DNA of 64,000 bases from assembly GCA_020796225.1 (NCBI GenBank), contig CM036759.1:61598590-61662589 (forward strand), read 5' to 3'. This DNA is from Arion vulgaris (Eukaryota; Mollusca; Gastropoda; Stylommatophora; Arionidae). Below the pieces are notes generated by a model that did not search any database, had not been told where the DNA came from, and saw only the letters and a program-made list of their open reading frames with translations. The position numbers and the translations under genes are program-made. How positions within the stretch are numbered: the first letter of the stretch is position 1; each line of letters opens with the position of its first letter. This document shows positions 1 through 10,439 of this stretch, one piece after another.

Positions 1-2153
1 CATTTTTTGATAGTTTGATTCAACGAGAGATTGAGCAGAATTTCCTAGCGGAGGAGTATGAGCTGGAGGGAAGGGGCTACAGTTCGGATGATAGCAGCAG
101 TTCAGATGATGATGATAATGAGGATGATGATGACAGTGGTGGTGAAGGAGGGGGTGGTAGAAGTGGTATGACCACAGGTTTGAGTGACAGTGCTACAAGC
201 CAGCAGCATTCTAATGGTGCAGGTCCAGTTGCGAATGATGGTGAGGATGCTGGTAGTACTAGAGACACATCTGTAAGTTCTTCAAGCCGGCTGGAAGATT
301 CATCTAGACCGTTCTATATGGATCTAGAGTCTTCCTCTGACAGCGAAGGCGAGGTTGATGTGATATTGAGTGCTATGTACAGCCGATACATGACAGCCAG
401 AGAGAGGGCTATGAACTCTGGTTTCAAGCCCAGTGGTAAGAAAATCTCCAGTGTCATCGCTAAGGGTAAACAAAAGGACAGCACACTGCGGAAGAAAATG
501 CGATTCAGAAAACATCAGGGTGTGCACAAAAACCCGCAACATAATAGTGATCCGTTTATTCGGGAGGATACCAGTAATATGAATATTTTAGCAGACGTTA
601 TCGATAATTTTGTTGATAATCTTGTTGCTAGGGAGTCCAGCAATGGTCATGTACTCAGCGACACAAATGATGGTCATCTCAGCACAGACTCTGGCAGCAA
701 CAATCTTAGAGAAAACAGTACCACCCCCGTGGAAGTTGTTCAACAGACTATAACTCTACATACTGATTGTACATCCAGTGGCTCCCCTTCTACTGCAAGT
801 CAGTCATTTTCACGGCGGTCAGCGGTGGCAGACAGCCCTCATGATGAACTTATTAACCTTGAGTCAGGCATGTACTTTATGCCAGAACTGCAAGTCTTTG
901 CCCCGAAATCTTTTAGTGCTGTTACAAATTTCAATCAATCGCCAGGTCCTTCCTGGTCAGATAACGTTAACAGGACTGATATCATGCCAATCAGTGACCT
1001 GATCGATGAGCATAATTGTTTGACCTCTAACCCATCAAGAGACAGAAATAGTTGTGAATCTGGTAACAGTAGTGTATTGAGTGAAACGACTAACAACAGT
1101 TTTAGTAAAAGTAGTTCTATAATCCATAATTCATCAGATAGTAGCACATCCCCCTTCGATTCATTGACTTTGCATCCAATTCATTTAGAAAGATCCAGTT
1201 CAACTGCTACTCGCCAAATGCTGCCTGGCAAGAGGTCTGGTTATACTGGCATCAACTATCGAGATAGTTCCAGTACATCTGCTACTCGGAAAATGCTGCC
1301 TGACAAGAGGTCTGCTGATACTGGCAGCAACTATCGAGATAGTTCCGGTACATCTGCTACTTGGAAAATGCTGCCTGACAAGAGGTCTGCTGATACTGGC
1401 AGCAACTATCGAGATAGTTCCGGTACATCTGCTACTCGGAAAATGCTGCCTGACAAGAGGTCCGCTGATACTGACAACAACTATCGAGATAGTTCCAGTG
1501 CAAGTGCTACTCGTCGAATGCTGCCTGACAAGAGGTCCGCTGATACTGACAGCAACTATCGAGAAAGTTCCAGTGCAAGTGCTACTCGTCGAATGCTGCC
1601 TGACAAGAGGTCTGCTGATACTGACAGCAACTATCGAGAAAGTTCCAGTGCAAGTGCTACTCGTCGAATGCTGCCTGACAAGAGGTCCGCTGATACTGGC
1701 AGCAACTATCGAGAAAGTTCCAGTACAAGTGCTACTCGTCGAATGCTGCCTGGCAAGAGGTCCGCTGATACTGACAGCCACTATCAAGATAAAAATAACC
1801 AATGTGTTGTAGTTCCTTCAACGAGGGATGGCTTAGTAGCTAAGCGAGACCCAGTATTGAAGAGAGCTTTCACAAAATGCAACTTGTCTTCCAATTCATC
1901 ATCATCATCTGTATCAACAGTAAGCAGTTGCCATGACTTGAGCTCAGCATCTACATCGTCTTCAGTCGGGGTATTGATAGGTGACGACAGTGACCTGGAC
2001 GGTTTCAAACCCGACACCCGACCAAATCGAATAACTACAAACTTGGACAATCATAAACCTGCATCAGTACAGTTCAAAAAGGCAAAAGTGGCAGGAAAGA
2101 GATTTCGTGTTCGTCGATCAGAGTCAAGGTCATCGAGTGATGAGGGGAAATAA
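1..2153 (+). CDS. DCAF5: DDB1- and CUL4-associated factor 5 (DCAF5), C-terminal part, 5' partial
   Basis: The reading frame is already open at base 1 and runs to TAA at 2151-2153, giving about 717 residues. The first residues read (A)FFDSLIQREIE followed by an acidic serine-rich run. This matches the MAFFDSLVRREIE stretch that follows the WD40 repeats in vertebrate DCAF5. The WD40 propeller, which binds DDB1 and recruits substrates to the CUL4 ligase, is therefore upstream of the window. Visible here are an Asp/Glu/Ser tract (about 105-165), a long Ser/Thr/Asn-rich disordered region, eight 25-residue repeats (1206-1805) and a basic C-terminus (KKAKVAGKRFRVRRSE) followed by SSSDEGK, similar in style to the vertebrate KRQRIELEDTD...KKLKT end. 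No stop or frameshift is seen. The first methionine-like TTG at 15 is not a start. An acceptor could lie just outside the window. Identity rests mainly on the FFDSL..REIE motif and the composition. Confidence 0.82.
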   Translation, partial: FFDSLIQREIEQNFLAEEYELEGRGYSSDDSSSSDDDDNEDDDDSGGEGGGGRSGMTTGLSDSATSQQHSNGAGPVANDGEDAGSTRDTSVSSSSRLEDSSRPFYMDLESSSDSEGEVDVILSAMYSRYMTARERAMNSGFKPSGKKISSVIAKGKQKDSTLRKKMRFRKHQGVHKNPQHNSDPFIREDTSNMNILADVIDNFVDNLVARESSNGHVLSDTNDGHLSTDSGSNNLRENSTTPVEVVQQTITLHTDCTSSGSPSTASQSFSRRSAVADSPHDELINLESGMYFMPELQVFAPKSFSAVTNFNQSPGPSWSDNVNRTDIMPISDLIDEHNCLTSNPSRDRNSCESGNSSVLSETTNNSFSKSSSIIHNSSDSSTSPFDSLTLHPIHLERSSSTATRQMLPGKRSGYTGINYRDSSSTSATRKMLPDKRSADTGSNYRDSSGTSATWKMLPDKRSADTGSNYRDSSGTSATRKMLPDKRSADTDNNYRDSSSASATRRMLPDKRSADTDSNYRESSSASATRRMLPDKRSADTDSNYRESSSASATRRMLPDKRSADTGSNYRESSSTSATRRMLPGKRSADTDSHYQDKNNQCVVVPSTRDGLVAKRDPVLKRAFTKCNLSSNSSSSSVSTVSSCHDLSSASTSSSVGVLIGDDSDLDGFKPDTRPNRITTNLDNHKPASVQFKKAKVAGKRFRVRRSESRSSSDEGK
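1206..1805 (+). repeat. Eight in-frame 75-bp (25-residue) repeats inside DCAF5
   Basis: The consensus begins ATRRMLPDKRSADT and continues SNYRESSSAS. Eight units follow one another without gaps. Units 5-7 are nearly identical and units 1 and 8 are diverged, as expected for recent unequal exchange in the middle of the array. The frame is kept throughout. Confidence 0.95.
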
Positions 2154-2154
2154 A
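2149..2154 (+). promoter_or_regulatory. AATAAA overlapping the DCAF5 stop codon; more copies in the following repeat
   Basis: The hexamer AATAAA spans the TAA stop. Further AATAAA copies occur at 2236-2241 and in the next repeat unit. The later copies are more reasonable poly(A) signals, because cleavage normally needs 10-30 bases after the hexamer. Which one is used cannot be told from sequence alone. Confidence 0.35.
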
Positions 2155-2176
2155 TCATGTTAAACAGTTGATCCTG

Positions 2177-2790
2177 CATAAACCAAACAGCTTCGAACTG
2201 GATGAAAGGTGGCAAAACCAAACAGCTTCGAAGTGAATAAAAGGTGGCAAAACCAAACAGCTTCGAAGTGAATAAAAGGTTGCAAAACCAAACAGCTTCG
2301 AACTGAATGAAAGGTGGCAAAACCAAACAGCTTCGAACTGAATGAAAGGTGGCAAAACCAAACAGCTTCGAACTGAATGAAAGGTGGCAAAACCAAACAG
2401 CTTCGAACTGAATGAAAGGTGGCAAAACCAAACAGCTTCGAACTGGATGAAAGGTGGCAAAACCAAACAGTTTCGAACTGAATGAAAGGTGGCAAAACCA
2501 AACAGCTTCGAACTGAATGAAAGGTGGCAAAACCAAACAGCTTCGAACTGAATGAAAGGTGGCAAAACCAAACAGCTTCGAACTGAATGAAAGGTGGCAA
2601 AACCAAACAGCTTCGAACTGGATGAAAGGTGGCAAAACCAAACAGCTTCGAACTGAATGAAAGGTGGCAAAACCAAACAGCTTCGAACTGAATGAAAGGT
2701 TGTAAACCAAACAGCTTCGAACTGAATGAAAGGTTGTAAACCAAACAGCTTTGACTGAATAAAAGGTTGTAAACCAAACAGATAAAAGGT
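2177..2790. repeat. 35-bp minisatellite in the DCAF5 3' UTR or flank
   Basis: About 17 tandem copies of a 35-base unit containing AACCAAACAGCTTCGAACTG begin 24 bases after the DCAF5 stop. The last three copies carry TGTAAACC instead of GGCAAAACC and are shorter. The unit has no stop codon in any minus-strand frame, so it creates long overlapping spurious reading frames on that strand. Confidence 0.95.
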
Positions 2791-2937
2791 TGATTTTGTA
2801 GAAATTCAGAAGATTCAAATCAAATAATGATGATTTCATTCTTTACAATTGTCTCATTAAAAAATAAGTTAGCAAAGATTGTGCTTTTTAATATACTGAA
2901 TATTTGTTGTGTTGGTTTAAAGGCAGACTTTGGGGGA

Positions 2938-3358
2938 GCATCTCTGTGGCGTAGAGGTTAGGTGCTTGCCTCTTGTTACAAAAGTACTTGGTTCACTCCC
3001 TTGTGGAGCCATCTGGAAATTTTTCTAGAGGTCCCTGATCTCAGTGTAGGTGAGATCAAGTTCCTAGTTCTATTGGAGACGCACGATAAAACGTAGGTCC
3101 TGTGTTCAAGTTGAGCACGTAAAGAACCCTTGGCATCTCAAAGTTGAGAGGAACAGGCTGGAAAGCCACTGCCCGGGCAAAATTCATTAGAAAGATTAAA
3201 AATAAAATTCCTACGAAATATTTTCACCATCTAAATTACATCGGAGACACTTGCTGGTGCTCTGGAAGTCGTGCACTGCAGCCGAGATCTTCCTGTGTAA
3301 GAAAGAGATCAGAGCACACATCGTTATTCACCAAAGTGCATTGGTGATGGTCCTGTCA
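2938..3358 (+). mobile_element. SINE family D (tRNA-like head), copy 1
   Basis: It begins with a tRNA-like head (TCTCTGTGGCGTAGAGGTTA, then GGTTCACTCCC) and has a body of about 400 bp. The whole body recurs at 15580-16013. The end reads GATGGTCCTGTCAGT. The head resembles pol III A and B boxes. Confidence 0.75.
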
Positions 3359-3360
3359 GT

Positions 3361-3614
3361 CTTCTTCTTCGAATGCTCCATATTGACCACTTGTTAAACC
3401 ACTCTGTGATTTGTATGTGATCTGAGCCTAAGAGCGATTTATGTTGTGATTGTTATGCGTGTACAAGTAGGCCATCACATCCAATTTCTGCGCCCCTTTT
3501 TATTTACTAGGTTAACTTCCATAGGCCCCTACCTCGGTTACCTCGATCGACATGCCATGAAGGTCGCATTGTTACTATTCTTTGCTCCTCTTGTGTGTCC
3601 CGACAACACAAGGG
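3361..3614 (-). mobile_element. SINE family B (subfamily B2), nested in the end of SINE D
   Basis: It begins CTTCTTCTTCGAATGCTCC, which is the (GAA)n tail read on the other strand. It ends near CAACACAAGGGCAG. Flanks GTCCTGTCA and GTCCTGTGA look like a 9-bp target duplication, so it inserted into the 3' end of the family D element. The 180 bp downstream (3615-3800) hold no recognisable gene. Confidence 0.7.
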
Positions 3615-4071
3615 CAGTCCTGTGAATCAGTCTATCAAAGCTAGACTTCTGCTCGCACATTACCATTTCTAAACTTCTGATGTTTTAGTCATCCGTCTAT
3701 ATGCTCCGTCGAAATACTTCAACCTCTCAACGGTGTTGATGACCTCCATGCTTTGTATTGCCAGTGTTTGGCATGAGTCAGCTATGATGGCCTCCCTACG
3801 AGCAATCAGATCTGGTACCATGCTACAGTATAACTCCAGATGTGGTACTTTATAGTGAGTTTTTCTATTTGTAAAATCTTAGTTCCCTGTCTATATAAAT
3901 TTGTGTCCTGTTGGATAAGATGTGTCTGTCCTACATACCTATGGGAGCGCAACATACTCAAGTTCTCAGCACAAACCAAATAGATCACAAAGATTGGTTA
4001 ACTTGGTTGATAAGAACAAACACAAACTAATAAACTGGAAAAAACTAGGACGGAATAGTATTTCGCCTCAA

Positions 4072-4282
4072 TGCAAATTGTAAAGATATCAACATACAAA
4101 TTGTAAAGATATCAACATACAAGTTGTAAAGATATCAACATACAAGTTGTAAAGATAACATACAAATTTTAAAGATATCAACATACAAATTGTAAATATA
4201 TCAACATACAAGTTGTAAAGATATCAACATACAAATTGTAAAGATATCAACATACAAATTGTAAATATATCAACATACAAAT
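4072..4282. repeat. 23-bp minisatellite
   Basis: About nine copies of a 23-base unit (AAATTGTAAAGATATCAACA plus TAC), with small deletions in one copy. The region 3800-4070 before it shows no supported feature. Confidence 0.9.
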
Positions 4283-4289
4283 AAACGAT

Positions 4290-4820
4290 CACAATCTAAA
4301 GCAGGTGAGAGAATTCAAATACCTTAGAAGTATCTTCACATCTGATAGTAGACTGGACAGAGATCAAAACTAGAATCCAGCAAGCAAACAACGTTACATA
4401 CCAACTTACCCAAATCTCTTGAAACACCCAGCAATTCCAGTAGAGACCAAAAGACAGATTATAAATGCAATCTTCATACCAACACTGTGCTACCAGGGCC
4501 AAACATGGGCACTGACAAAAGAACAATAAGGAAAAATTACCATCTGTGAAATGAAATGCTTGAGGAAAGTGGTAAATAAAACAAGAAGAGACCATATAAG
4601 AAATCAAGAAATTAGAACAGTCGGAACAACACCTGTTGTTAGATTCATTGAAAAACAGAGACTTACAACCTGAAAATTGAATCATCAAGAGACCAAGAAA
4701 AATATGGACTGATGGAGTTACAGACATCTTAAAACTTCACAATATCACATCATATCAAGGGACTGAGCGTGCACTATCTCGGAAACCCATCATCAGTTAA
4801 ACCTATGACTCCTCGCGGCA
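4290..4820 (+). pseudogene. RTE-type LINE, reverse-transcriptase C-terminal remnant
   Basis: Broken frames give FKYLRSIFTSDSRLDRD and later EMKCLRKVVNKTRRDHIRNQ and TTPVVRFIEKQRL. These match the C-terminal region of RTE-like reverse transcriptases (YLGS motif, then EMKxLRR...RRDRIRN). Frameshifts and stops show it is dead. Confidence 0.75.
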
Positions 4821-5029
4821 AAAAAACAGGACAAAATAAAGACGATACAAATTGTGATCACAATAGTTAAGTTTTCATGACCTCAGAACAGAACGCAATG
4901 AAATTTCACAAATTCTTCTTCTACTGCAGTCATAACTTTTTTAATACTAGGATTCCAGATTCTCTGATTAGGTCTGCTGTCTGTGTTTTATGTTCTTATT
5001 TTTGTTTGACTTCAAATATTCTGTATCTG

Positions 5030-5252
5030 CTTCACTGGAGGTCTTTGTGGCTAAGCCCTTGCCGTGTGAGTCGTGGGTTTGAATCTGGGCTGCATCTTTC
5101 TGTTCACCGGTGCATTGTTGCCAGAGATACGGAGTTCATGCTTTGGGCAATACTCTTGGCAGGTAGCATGCCATTTCCGCAGAGAGGGACTGAGCCATAT
5201 GGAGTAAAACCCAGTGCAATGAAGTCAATCCTTCGGCTTCAAAACCCCTTTA
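5030..5252 (+). mobile_element. SINE family A (tRNA-derived)
   Basis: The head TCTTTGTGGCTAAGCCCTTG resembles an A box and GGGTTTGAATCTGG a B box. The body ends with GCAATGAAGTCAATCCTTCG. The same element occurs at 31326-31572, 34428-34657 and 63219-63455. Confidence 0.8.
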
Positions 5253-5289
5253 GTATAAACTTCATTGTCTTATGTAGATCACAGATAGG

Positions 5290-5870
5290 TTGACCTCAGA
5301 AGTAACAGAGGCTGTGACAAACACTATATGGACACACACAAGCCCATTCTAGAAATCTCTTCTTATCCTGACGCTTTTCTTTCTCATAGGCCAGATGTGT
5401 CCCACCTCTGCAGCCATCATGTTCAATCCATCTTTTCCGTGGTCTTCTTTTCTTTGCCGGTATGCCTCCTTCCATGATGGTCTTCTACAGCCCTTTGTGT
5501 CTTTTTATACGTCCAAAATACCTCAATTTTCTCTTTCTTATTTGTAGCAACAGCCAGTTTTCTTTGATTTTGAGTTCTTTCTGGATAGATCTATTTGTTC
5601 TCTTCTCTGTCCATGATATACGAAAGACTCTTCTGTAACACTTATATTCAAAAGCACATATATGTTTTTCCACTGCCTTGTTAAATGTCCATGCTTCACA
5701 CCCATACTGGGAATATGTATGCTCTTAGTATTCTGATGTTTGTTTTAGTTCCGTTGCATACTGTTTTTAATTTTTTGTAAAGCCATGTTTGTTCTTTTAA
5801 TTTCCTTCATCTCATTTCCATCTGTTGTTAGCAGTGAGCCAAGAAAACAGAGTTCGAGAAAAGAAAAACA
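5290..5870 (-). pseudogene. LINE 3' region remnants, antisense
   Basis: On the minus strand it encodes RKLRYFGRIKRHKGL, then a GRRHTGKEKK-type basic stretch. This is the C-terminal tail of the LINE family also seen at 36030-36240, 46300-46560 and 57515-59480. Frames are broken. Confidence 0.6.
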
Positions 5871-6059
5871 GAAGTCTGTGTAGTTTTCTTTCAAATGTTG
5901 TTTCACTGTGACAACGAGTTTGCCTCATTATTTCATAGATGAGATCACATCTTGAAGTATGTGCTCTACAATCTGGGGCTGCTTGTACACATGACTGAAT
6001 TGCATATCTAGGATTGTGTATGCATGTGACTGCAGAACTAACGAAATGCAACAAAAATC

Positions 6060-6480
6060 AAATGATAGAAAACATGTCACCATGAACACTAAAAATATTG
6101 TTCAACACAATCTTTCTCCCTATATTATGCTATCACTACCAAACCTGGATGCTGACATTAAATGATAGAAGAAAACTAGTCACGACAGAGATGAAGTGTC
6201 TACGCAGAATACTGGGAGTATCAAGAAGAGACCGGTTGAGAAAACAAGACATCAGGAAAAAAGTGGATACAACATCAGTACTTATCTTCATCAAGAAACA
6301 ACAAATTAAATGGTTCGCCACATAAGCAGATTACCAACAGACAGTGCACCTCAAAAGAGCTATGCTGTCGATACAATGGATACAAAGCAAAAGACTGGAC
6401 ATGCAAAAGGTGGACTAAAGATAGCAGAGTGATGAATGACACTATTTATGAAGCGTACACAAGGGCTTGTTCTAGAAATC
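6060..6480 (+). pseudogene. RTE-type LINE, reverse-transcriptase C-terminal remnant
   Basis: Encodes WMLTLNDRRKLVTTEMKCLR, RILGVSRRDRLRKQDIRKK and FIKKQQIKWF, the diagnostic C-terminal RTE motif, then loses frame. The same family occurs at 18275-18640 and 27380-27890. Confidence 0.8.
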
Positions 6481-6589
6481 TCTTTATTTTGATGCTAAGG
6501 ACTGGAGAAAAGAAAGAAAAGTGACCAGAATCGTTTCCTGTTCTAGGGTGCAGAATGTCAACTTGTTTTTAATTTCTTCATAGTTTGGT

Positions 6590-6890
6590 AGTTGTCTAGT
6601 GTTCGTATTACTAAAATAGCCATCCAACACAAGCGATGATGACAACAGTCTCAGGCATGTGTTGCTGCACCTCTCTGTTGTGTGCGAAGAGTCCAATCCT
6701 GGAACACAATCTCCCACCACAGGTGGGGCATACATGATCGAGGTTGGACATGTGGGTGTTCTGTCTACTTGCATGGCTAGTTTTCTCTGCGCCTCGACAG
6801 TATAACAATTCTGAGCTGTGCATATTTTTCTTGTGTTGTTACTGCGCCACATTTTGGTGATCTTGCGCAAGGGATTCACAGCATGGGGTG
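6590..6890 (-). pseudogene. LINE C-terminal zinc-knuckle-like remnant, antisense
   Basis: A minus-strand frame holds CPTCGGRLCSRIGLFAHNR, the C..C...SRIGL..H motif common at the C-terminus of invertebrate LINE ORF2 proteins. Only this end is present. Confidence 0.6.
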
Positions 6891-7015
6891 TCTATATCAC
6901 AGTAACTTTATGATTGATTTGATCATCTGTTTCTTTCGATGACATAATAAATGGTACATTTTCCTTGGCTAGTCAATCTTTTGTCTCGTTTCCTGATACT
7001 TCATAGTAAGATGGC

Positions 7016-7081
7016 AACCAGTGCTAACATAATTCAGTTACTGAACTTGTTGTGTGTGAGAAGTTGGTTGTACCAGTGCTA
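7016..7081. repeat. Left part of a ~55-bp minisatellite interrupted by a transposon
   Basis: The unit contains CCCAGTGCTAACATAATTCA and continues GTTACTGAACTTGT...GAGAAGTTGGTTGT. The array resumes at 9250 after the IS630-like element. The stretch 6890-7015 shows nothing supported. Confidence 0.85.
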
Positions 7082-9249
7082 TAGTCCGTCCATTAATTCG
7101 TGAGCACGTTTGAAATTGATTTTCTGAAAACTACCTGTTGGATCTCAGTGATTTTTGCAAGCAGCCTTAGAATATCCATGACGCTAGAGAAATATTTTTT
7201 TCCAAGAAAATTTGATGTAGTTTGAAATATTTCTTCTTCAGGTTATATTAAAATCAACCTCACCGGATTGTACACAATAGTAACAGATTTACGGTACACA
7301 GACGCGTTGTTCTAAAAATACATTATGGTAACATTGAAATATCGTGAGTTTCACGAATTCCTGTGCACCTAACCCAGTCGACTTTGAAAGCGGAAAGCAT
7401 ATGACGTTATAATTGGGATACCATTGTATAGTTATAGGCGTATCTCGCTATTTGTATGAAGCTATTGTATCATATTTGTTGGCTTATCAAAACTGACATT
7501 GATATCACATTCATAATGAGTCTGAAGTGCACATTTATAACAATGCAGAAGGTTACAGTTTTACTATACCAACACTTCCGTAGGGAATCTAAGAGAGGTC
7601 ATCTATATTGCGATATTCATAACCCTGAGAAATGAGCGCAACTGGCGCTTGGTCTGAATAGAGAATCCTTTTCCCGATGGATTAAACAGGACACAAAGTG
7701 CACTAATGTCAAGCAAGGAAGGAAAAGAACAATTGCCGACTTTGACATAGATGTCATAAGACGGAGCTCTTGAAAATGTTTGCGACAAATCAACTTGTTA
7801 CTCTCAGGAAACTGAAATTAAAACTGCAATCAGATTGCAGCATAGACATTTCTAAAAGTACTCTATGGAAAATTGTAAGAGCCGCGGGCTTCACCTTCAG
7901 AAAAACTATAGGCGGCAGGAATATTATTTGTGAAAAGCCACATTTAATTGCTGCCGAAGTAAATACCTGAGGCAGATCCGTGAGCGGCGGAGGCAATGCT
8001 ATGATATTGTATATTTGGACGAATCCTGGGTCAATGCTCACCACACCAATGCTAAAGAATGGCAATCAGTAGACGGTGAACAGAAAAGAAAATACCAAGC
8101 AGCAAAGGCCAGCGTATTATACTAACACATGCAGGAAGTAGTGAAGAAGGTCTTGTCCATGACGCTGGACTTATTTTCCAATCAAAAGTACCGACGGTAG
8201 GGACTACACACAGAAATGAATGGACATATTTTCAGGCACTGGATGGAGAAAGATCTACTTCCAATTCTAAACAGACCATCATGCTTGGTAATGGATAATG
8301 CATCCTATCACAACGCAGTATCAGCGGAAGACAAAGTACTAACTGCATCAAATACAAAAGATCAAATTAGGACTTGGCTTGCTAAGGAAAATGTCAGCTT
8401 CGATGATACATATTTGAAACCCGAGTTGCTGCACCTGGTGAGGATGACAAATAAGACAAAGGTGTTTCATATTGACAAAATCATTGCGAATACGGCCACA
8501 CGTCTTTGCGACTACCTCCATATCATGCTCACCTCAATCCGATAGAGCTTGTCTGGGCTAAAGTAAAAGGGCAAGTTGCCGAACAGAACAGGACGTTTAA
8601 AATGTGTGATGTTGAAGTTCTGACACGTGAGTCCTTCTCAATGATAAACATGCAGTTCTGGAAGAAGTGTGTTGAACATGTGCTCCGAGAGGAAGACGAG
8701 TACTGGCACCGAGATGGATTACAATTTGTCCAGCCAGTAACAATTATCAACCTCATGGAATCGTCAGATTCGGGATGATACAAATCATATTTTGATTACA
8801 GACTGAGAAATAGCAACGTATACATATCCAAATGCGTCTACCATCATACAATTTGTGGTGAAGTTAAGACACCCTGGGGTCTAATGGTGACCGAAAGGGA
8901 GGACTAACTGTTGCATATTGTATCCAAGTTCACGATTGCACATAAAGGGCAACACACTTAATTACTTGACCTATCAAGTTAATATGGAGATACACCTATG
9001 AATAGAATTGACATGGACAAATTCTAGGGATTACTGTAAAATCTAAAATTTGAGCCCCGTATTTGCAATTGTCATAAAAGATCAAAGGAATTCGCCGATG
9101 TGCAAAATCCGTAGCATCTATGGACTACTGGTTAGCTTTATTTTAGCGTCATGGATATTCTAAGGCTGCATGCAAAAATCACTGAGATCCAACAGGTAGT
9201 TTTCGAGAAAATCAATTTCAAACGTGCTCACGAATTAATGGACAGACTA
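7082..9249 (+). mobile_element. IS630/Tc1-mariner-type DNA transposon, copy 1 (2168 bp)
   Basis: Terminal inverted repeats of about 105 bp begin TAGTCCGTCCATTAATTCGT and end with the complement (..TTAATGGACAGACTA). TA duplications flank it at 7080-7081 and 9250-9251. The neighbouring minisatellite supplies the empty site GTGCTAACATAATTC. It carries one broken transposase gene. The second copy in the window is inverted, at 24224-26404. Confidence 0.93.
7560..8778 (+). pseudogene. IS630/Tc1-type DDE transposase, frameshifted
   Basis: Fragments in order are: an N-terminal helix-turn-helix-like part (LGLNRESFSRWIKQDT), FRKTIGGRNIICEKPHLIAA, the first Asp in VYLDESWVNAHHTNAKEW, the second Asp in LVMDNASYHN, and the Glu in HAHLNPIELVWAKVKG. 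About 83 residues separate the second Asp from the Glu, far more than the 34-39 of classical Tc1/mariner. An inserted helical segment with KPELLHLVR accounts for the extra length. One frame break is a single-base deletion near 8487: copy 2 reads GCGGAATACGG where this copy reads GCGAATACGG. Other breaks lie near 7635, 7770, 7970 and 8120. The enzyme would cut and paste DNA at TA sites, but this copy cannot make it. Confidence 0.88.
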
Positions 9250-9708
9250 TAACATAATTCAGTTACTGAACTTGTTGAGTGTGAGAAGTTGGTTGTCCCA
9301 GTGCTAACATAATTCAGTTACTGAACTTGTGCGTGAGAAGTTGGTTGTCCCAGTGCTAACATAATTCAGTTACTGAAATTGTTATGTGTGAGAAGTTGGT
9401 TGTCCCAGTGCTAACATAATTAAGTTACTGAACTTGTGTGTGAGAAGTTTGGCTGTGTCCCAGTGCTAACATAATTAAGTTACTGAACTTGTGTGTGAGA
9501 AGTTGGTTGTCCCAGTGCTAACATAATTAAGTTACTGAACTTGTTGTGTGTGAGAAGTTGGCTGTGTCCCAGTGCTAACATAATTCAGTTAGTAGAAGTG
9601 TGTGTATATATGTGAGAAGTTGACTGTGCCCCAGCGCTAACATAATTAAGTTAGTAGATGTGTGTGTGTATATATGTGAGAAGTTGGCTGTGTCCCAGCA
9701 GTGGAGTG
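9250..9708. repeat. Right part of the ~55-bp minisatellite
   Basis: About eight further copies of the unit seen at 7016-7081, with variable TGTGTG runs. Confidence 0.9.
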
Positions 9709-9837
9709 GTAAAGGTCAAAAGTGAACATTAAAACAATGAAGAAATATTTGTCATTTTATTTTGTTCATAATTAACCGCTCTATATGTTTGAACACATAG
9801 GCTGCCATTAATTCTTCTTCTTCCTTTGCTCTACTAT

Positions 9838-10075
9838 CAACCACTTGTTTGTTTGTCAGTCAGCCGTAACATTATAACTACTTTCACAAGATTAGTGGTT
9901 ACACTTGTTTGTTTGTCAGTCAGCCGTAACATTTTAACTACTTTCACAACATGAGTGGTTACATTTGTTTGTTTGTCAGTCAGCCGTAACATTATAACTA
10001 CTTTCACAACATTAGTGGTTACACTTGTTTGTTTGTCAGTCAGCCATAACATTACGACTACTTTCACAACATTTG
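9838..10075. repeat. 60-bp minisatellite, four copies
   Basis: The unit begins ACTTGTTTGTTTGTCAGTCA and ends ACATTAGTGGTTAC. Four copies, highly similar. Confidence 0.93.
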
Positions 10076-10199
10076 ATAAATTAATTTTATTTCTATTTGG
10101 AAAGAACTAGAAACATGCTCCATTTGATTTAGCAATGGCCCAAAATGACATTCTTAATGCATTGAGTCTTCCCGAACAGAGGATTTTCAGAGTTGTGAA

Positions 10200-10395
10200 T
10201 CCCAGTCACTGACCAGATTGGTGTTGATACTGGTACAGCTCGCAATGAAACGACATACCAAATATGCAAAAAGATTGATTAATCAACACAGAACTGGCGT
10301 GTTGGACCGCTAGACGCTGTTGGATTTGTTGAGGTGAGGTGGAGATCGGAGCACCTATGGACATTTCCAAAGTGCTATAATGATAGCCCTCTGAT
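10200..10395 (+). pseudogene. I/Jockey-like LINE 3' scrap
   Basis: Contains the family's 3' segment (LINQHRTG-like, then a GGAGATCGGAGCACCTATGG run) also seen at 12780-13060 and 36240-36400. Confidence 0.5.
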
Positions 10396-10439
10396 AACCA
10401 ATAGGAAGGTCAATGTTTGCATGATAATATCCACAAGAA

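Noticed and set aside
1200..1812. Minus-strand 200-codon and plus-strand 104-codon frames over the DCAF5 repeats
   Set aside because: They are shadows of the 75-bp in-frame repeats of DCAF5.
2051..2839. Long minus-strand reading frames of 170-260 codons with a repeating aromatic pattern
   Set aside because: They exist only because the 35-bp unit has no stop codon in any minus frame. All three frames are open at once, so there is no coding signal.
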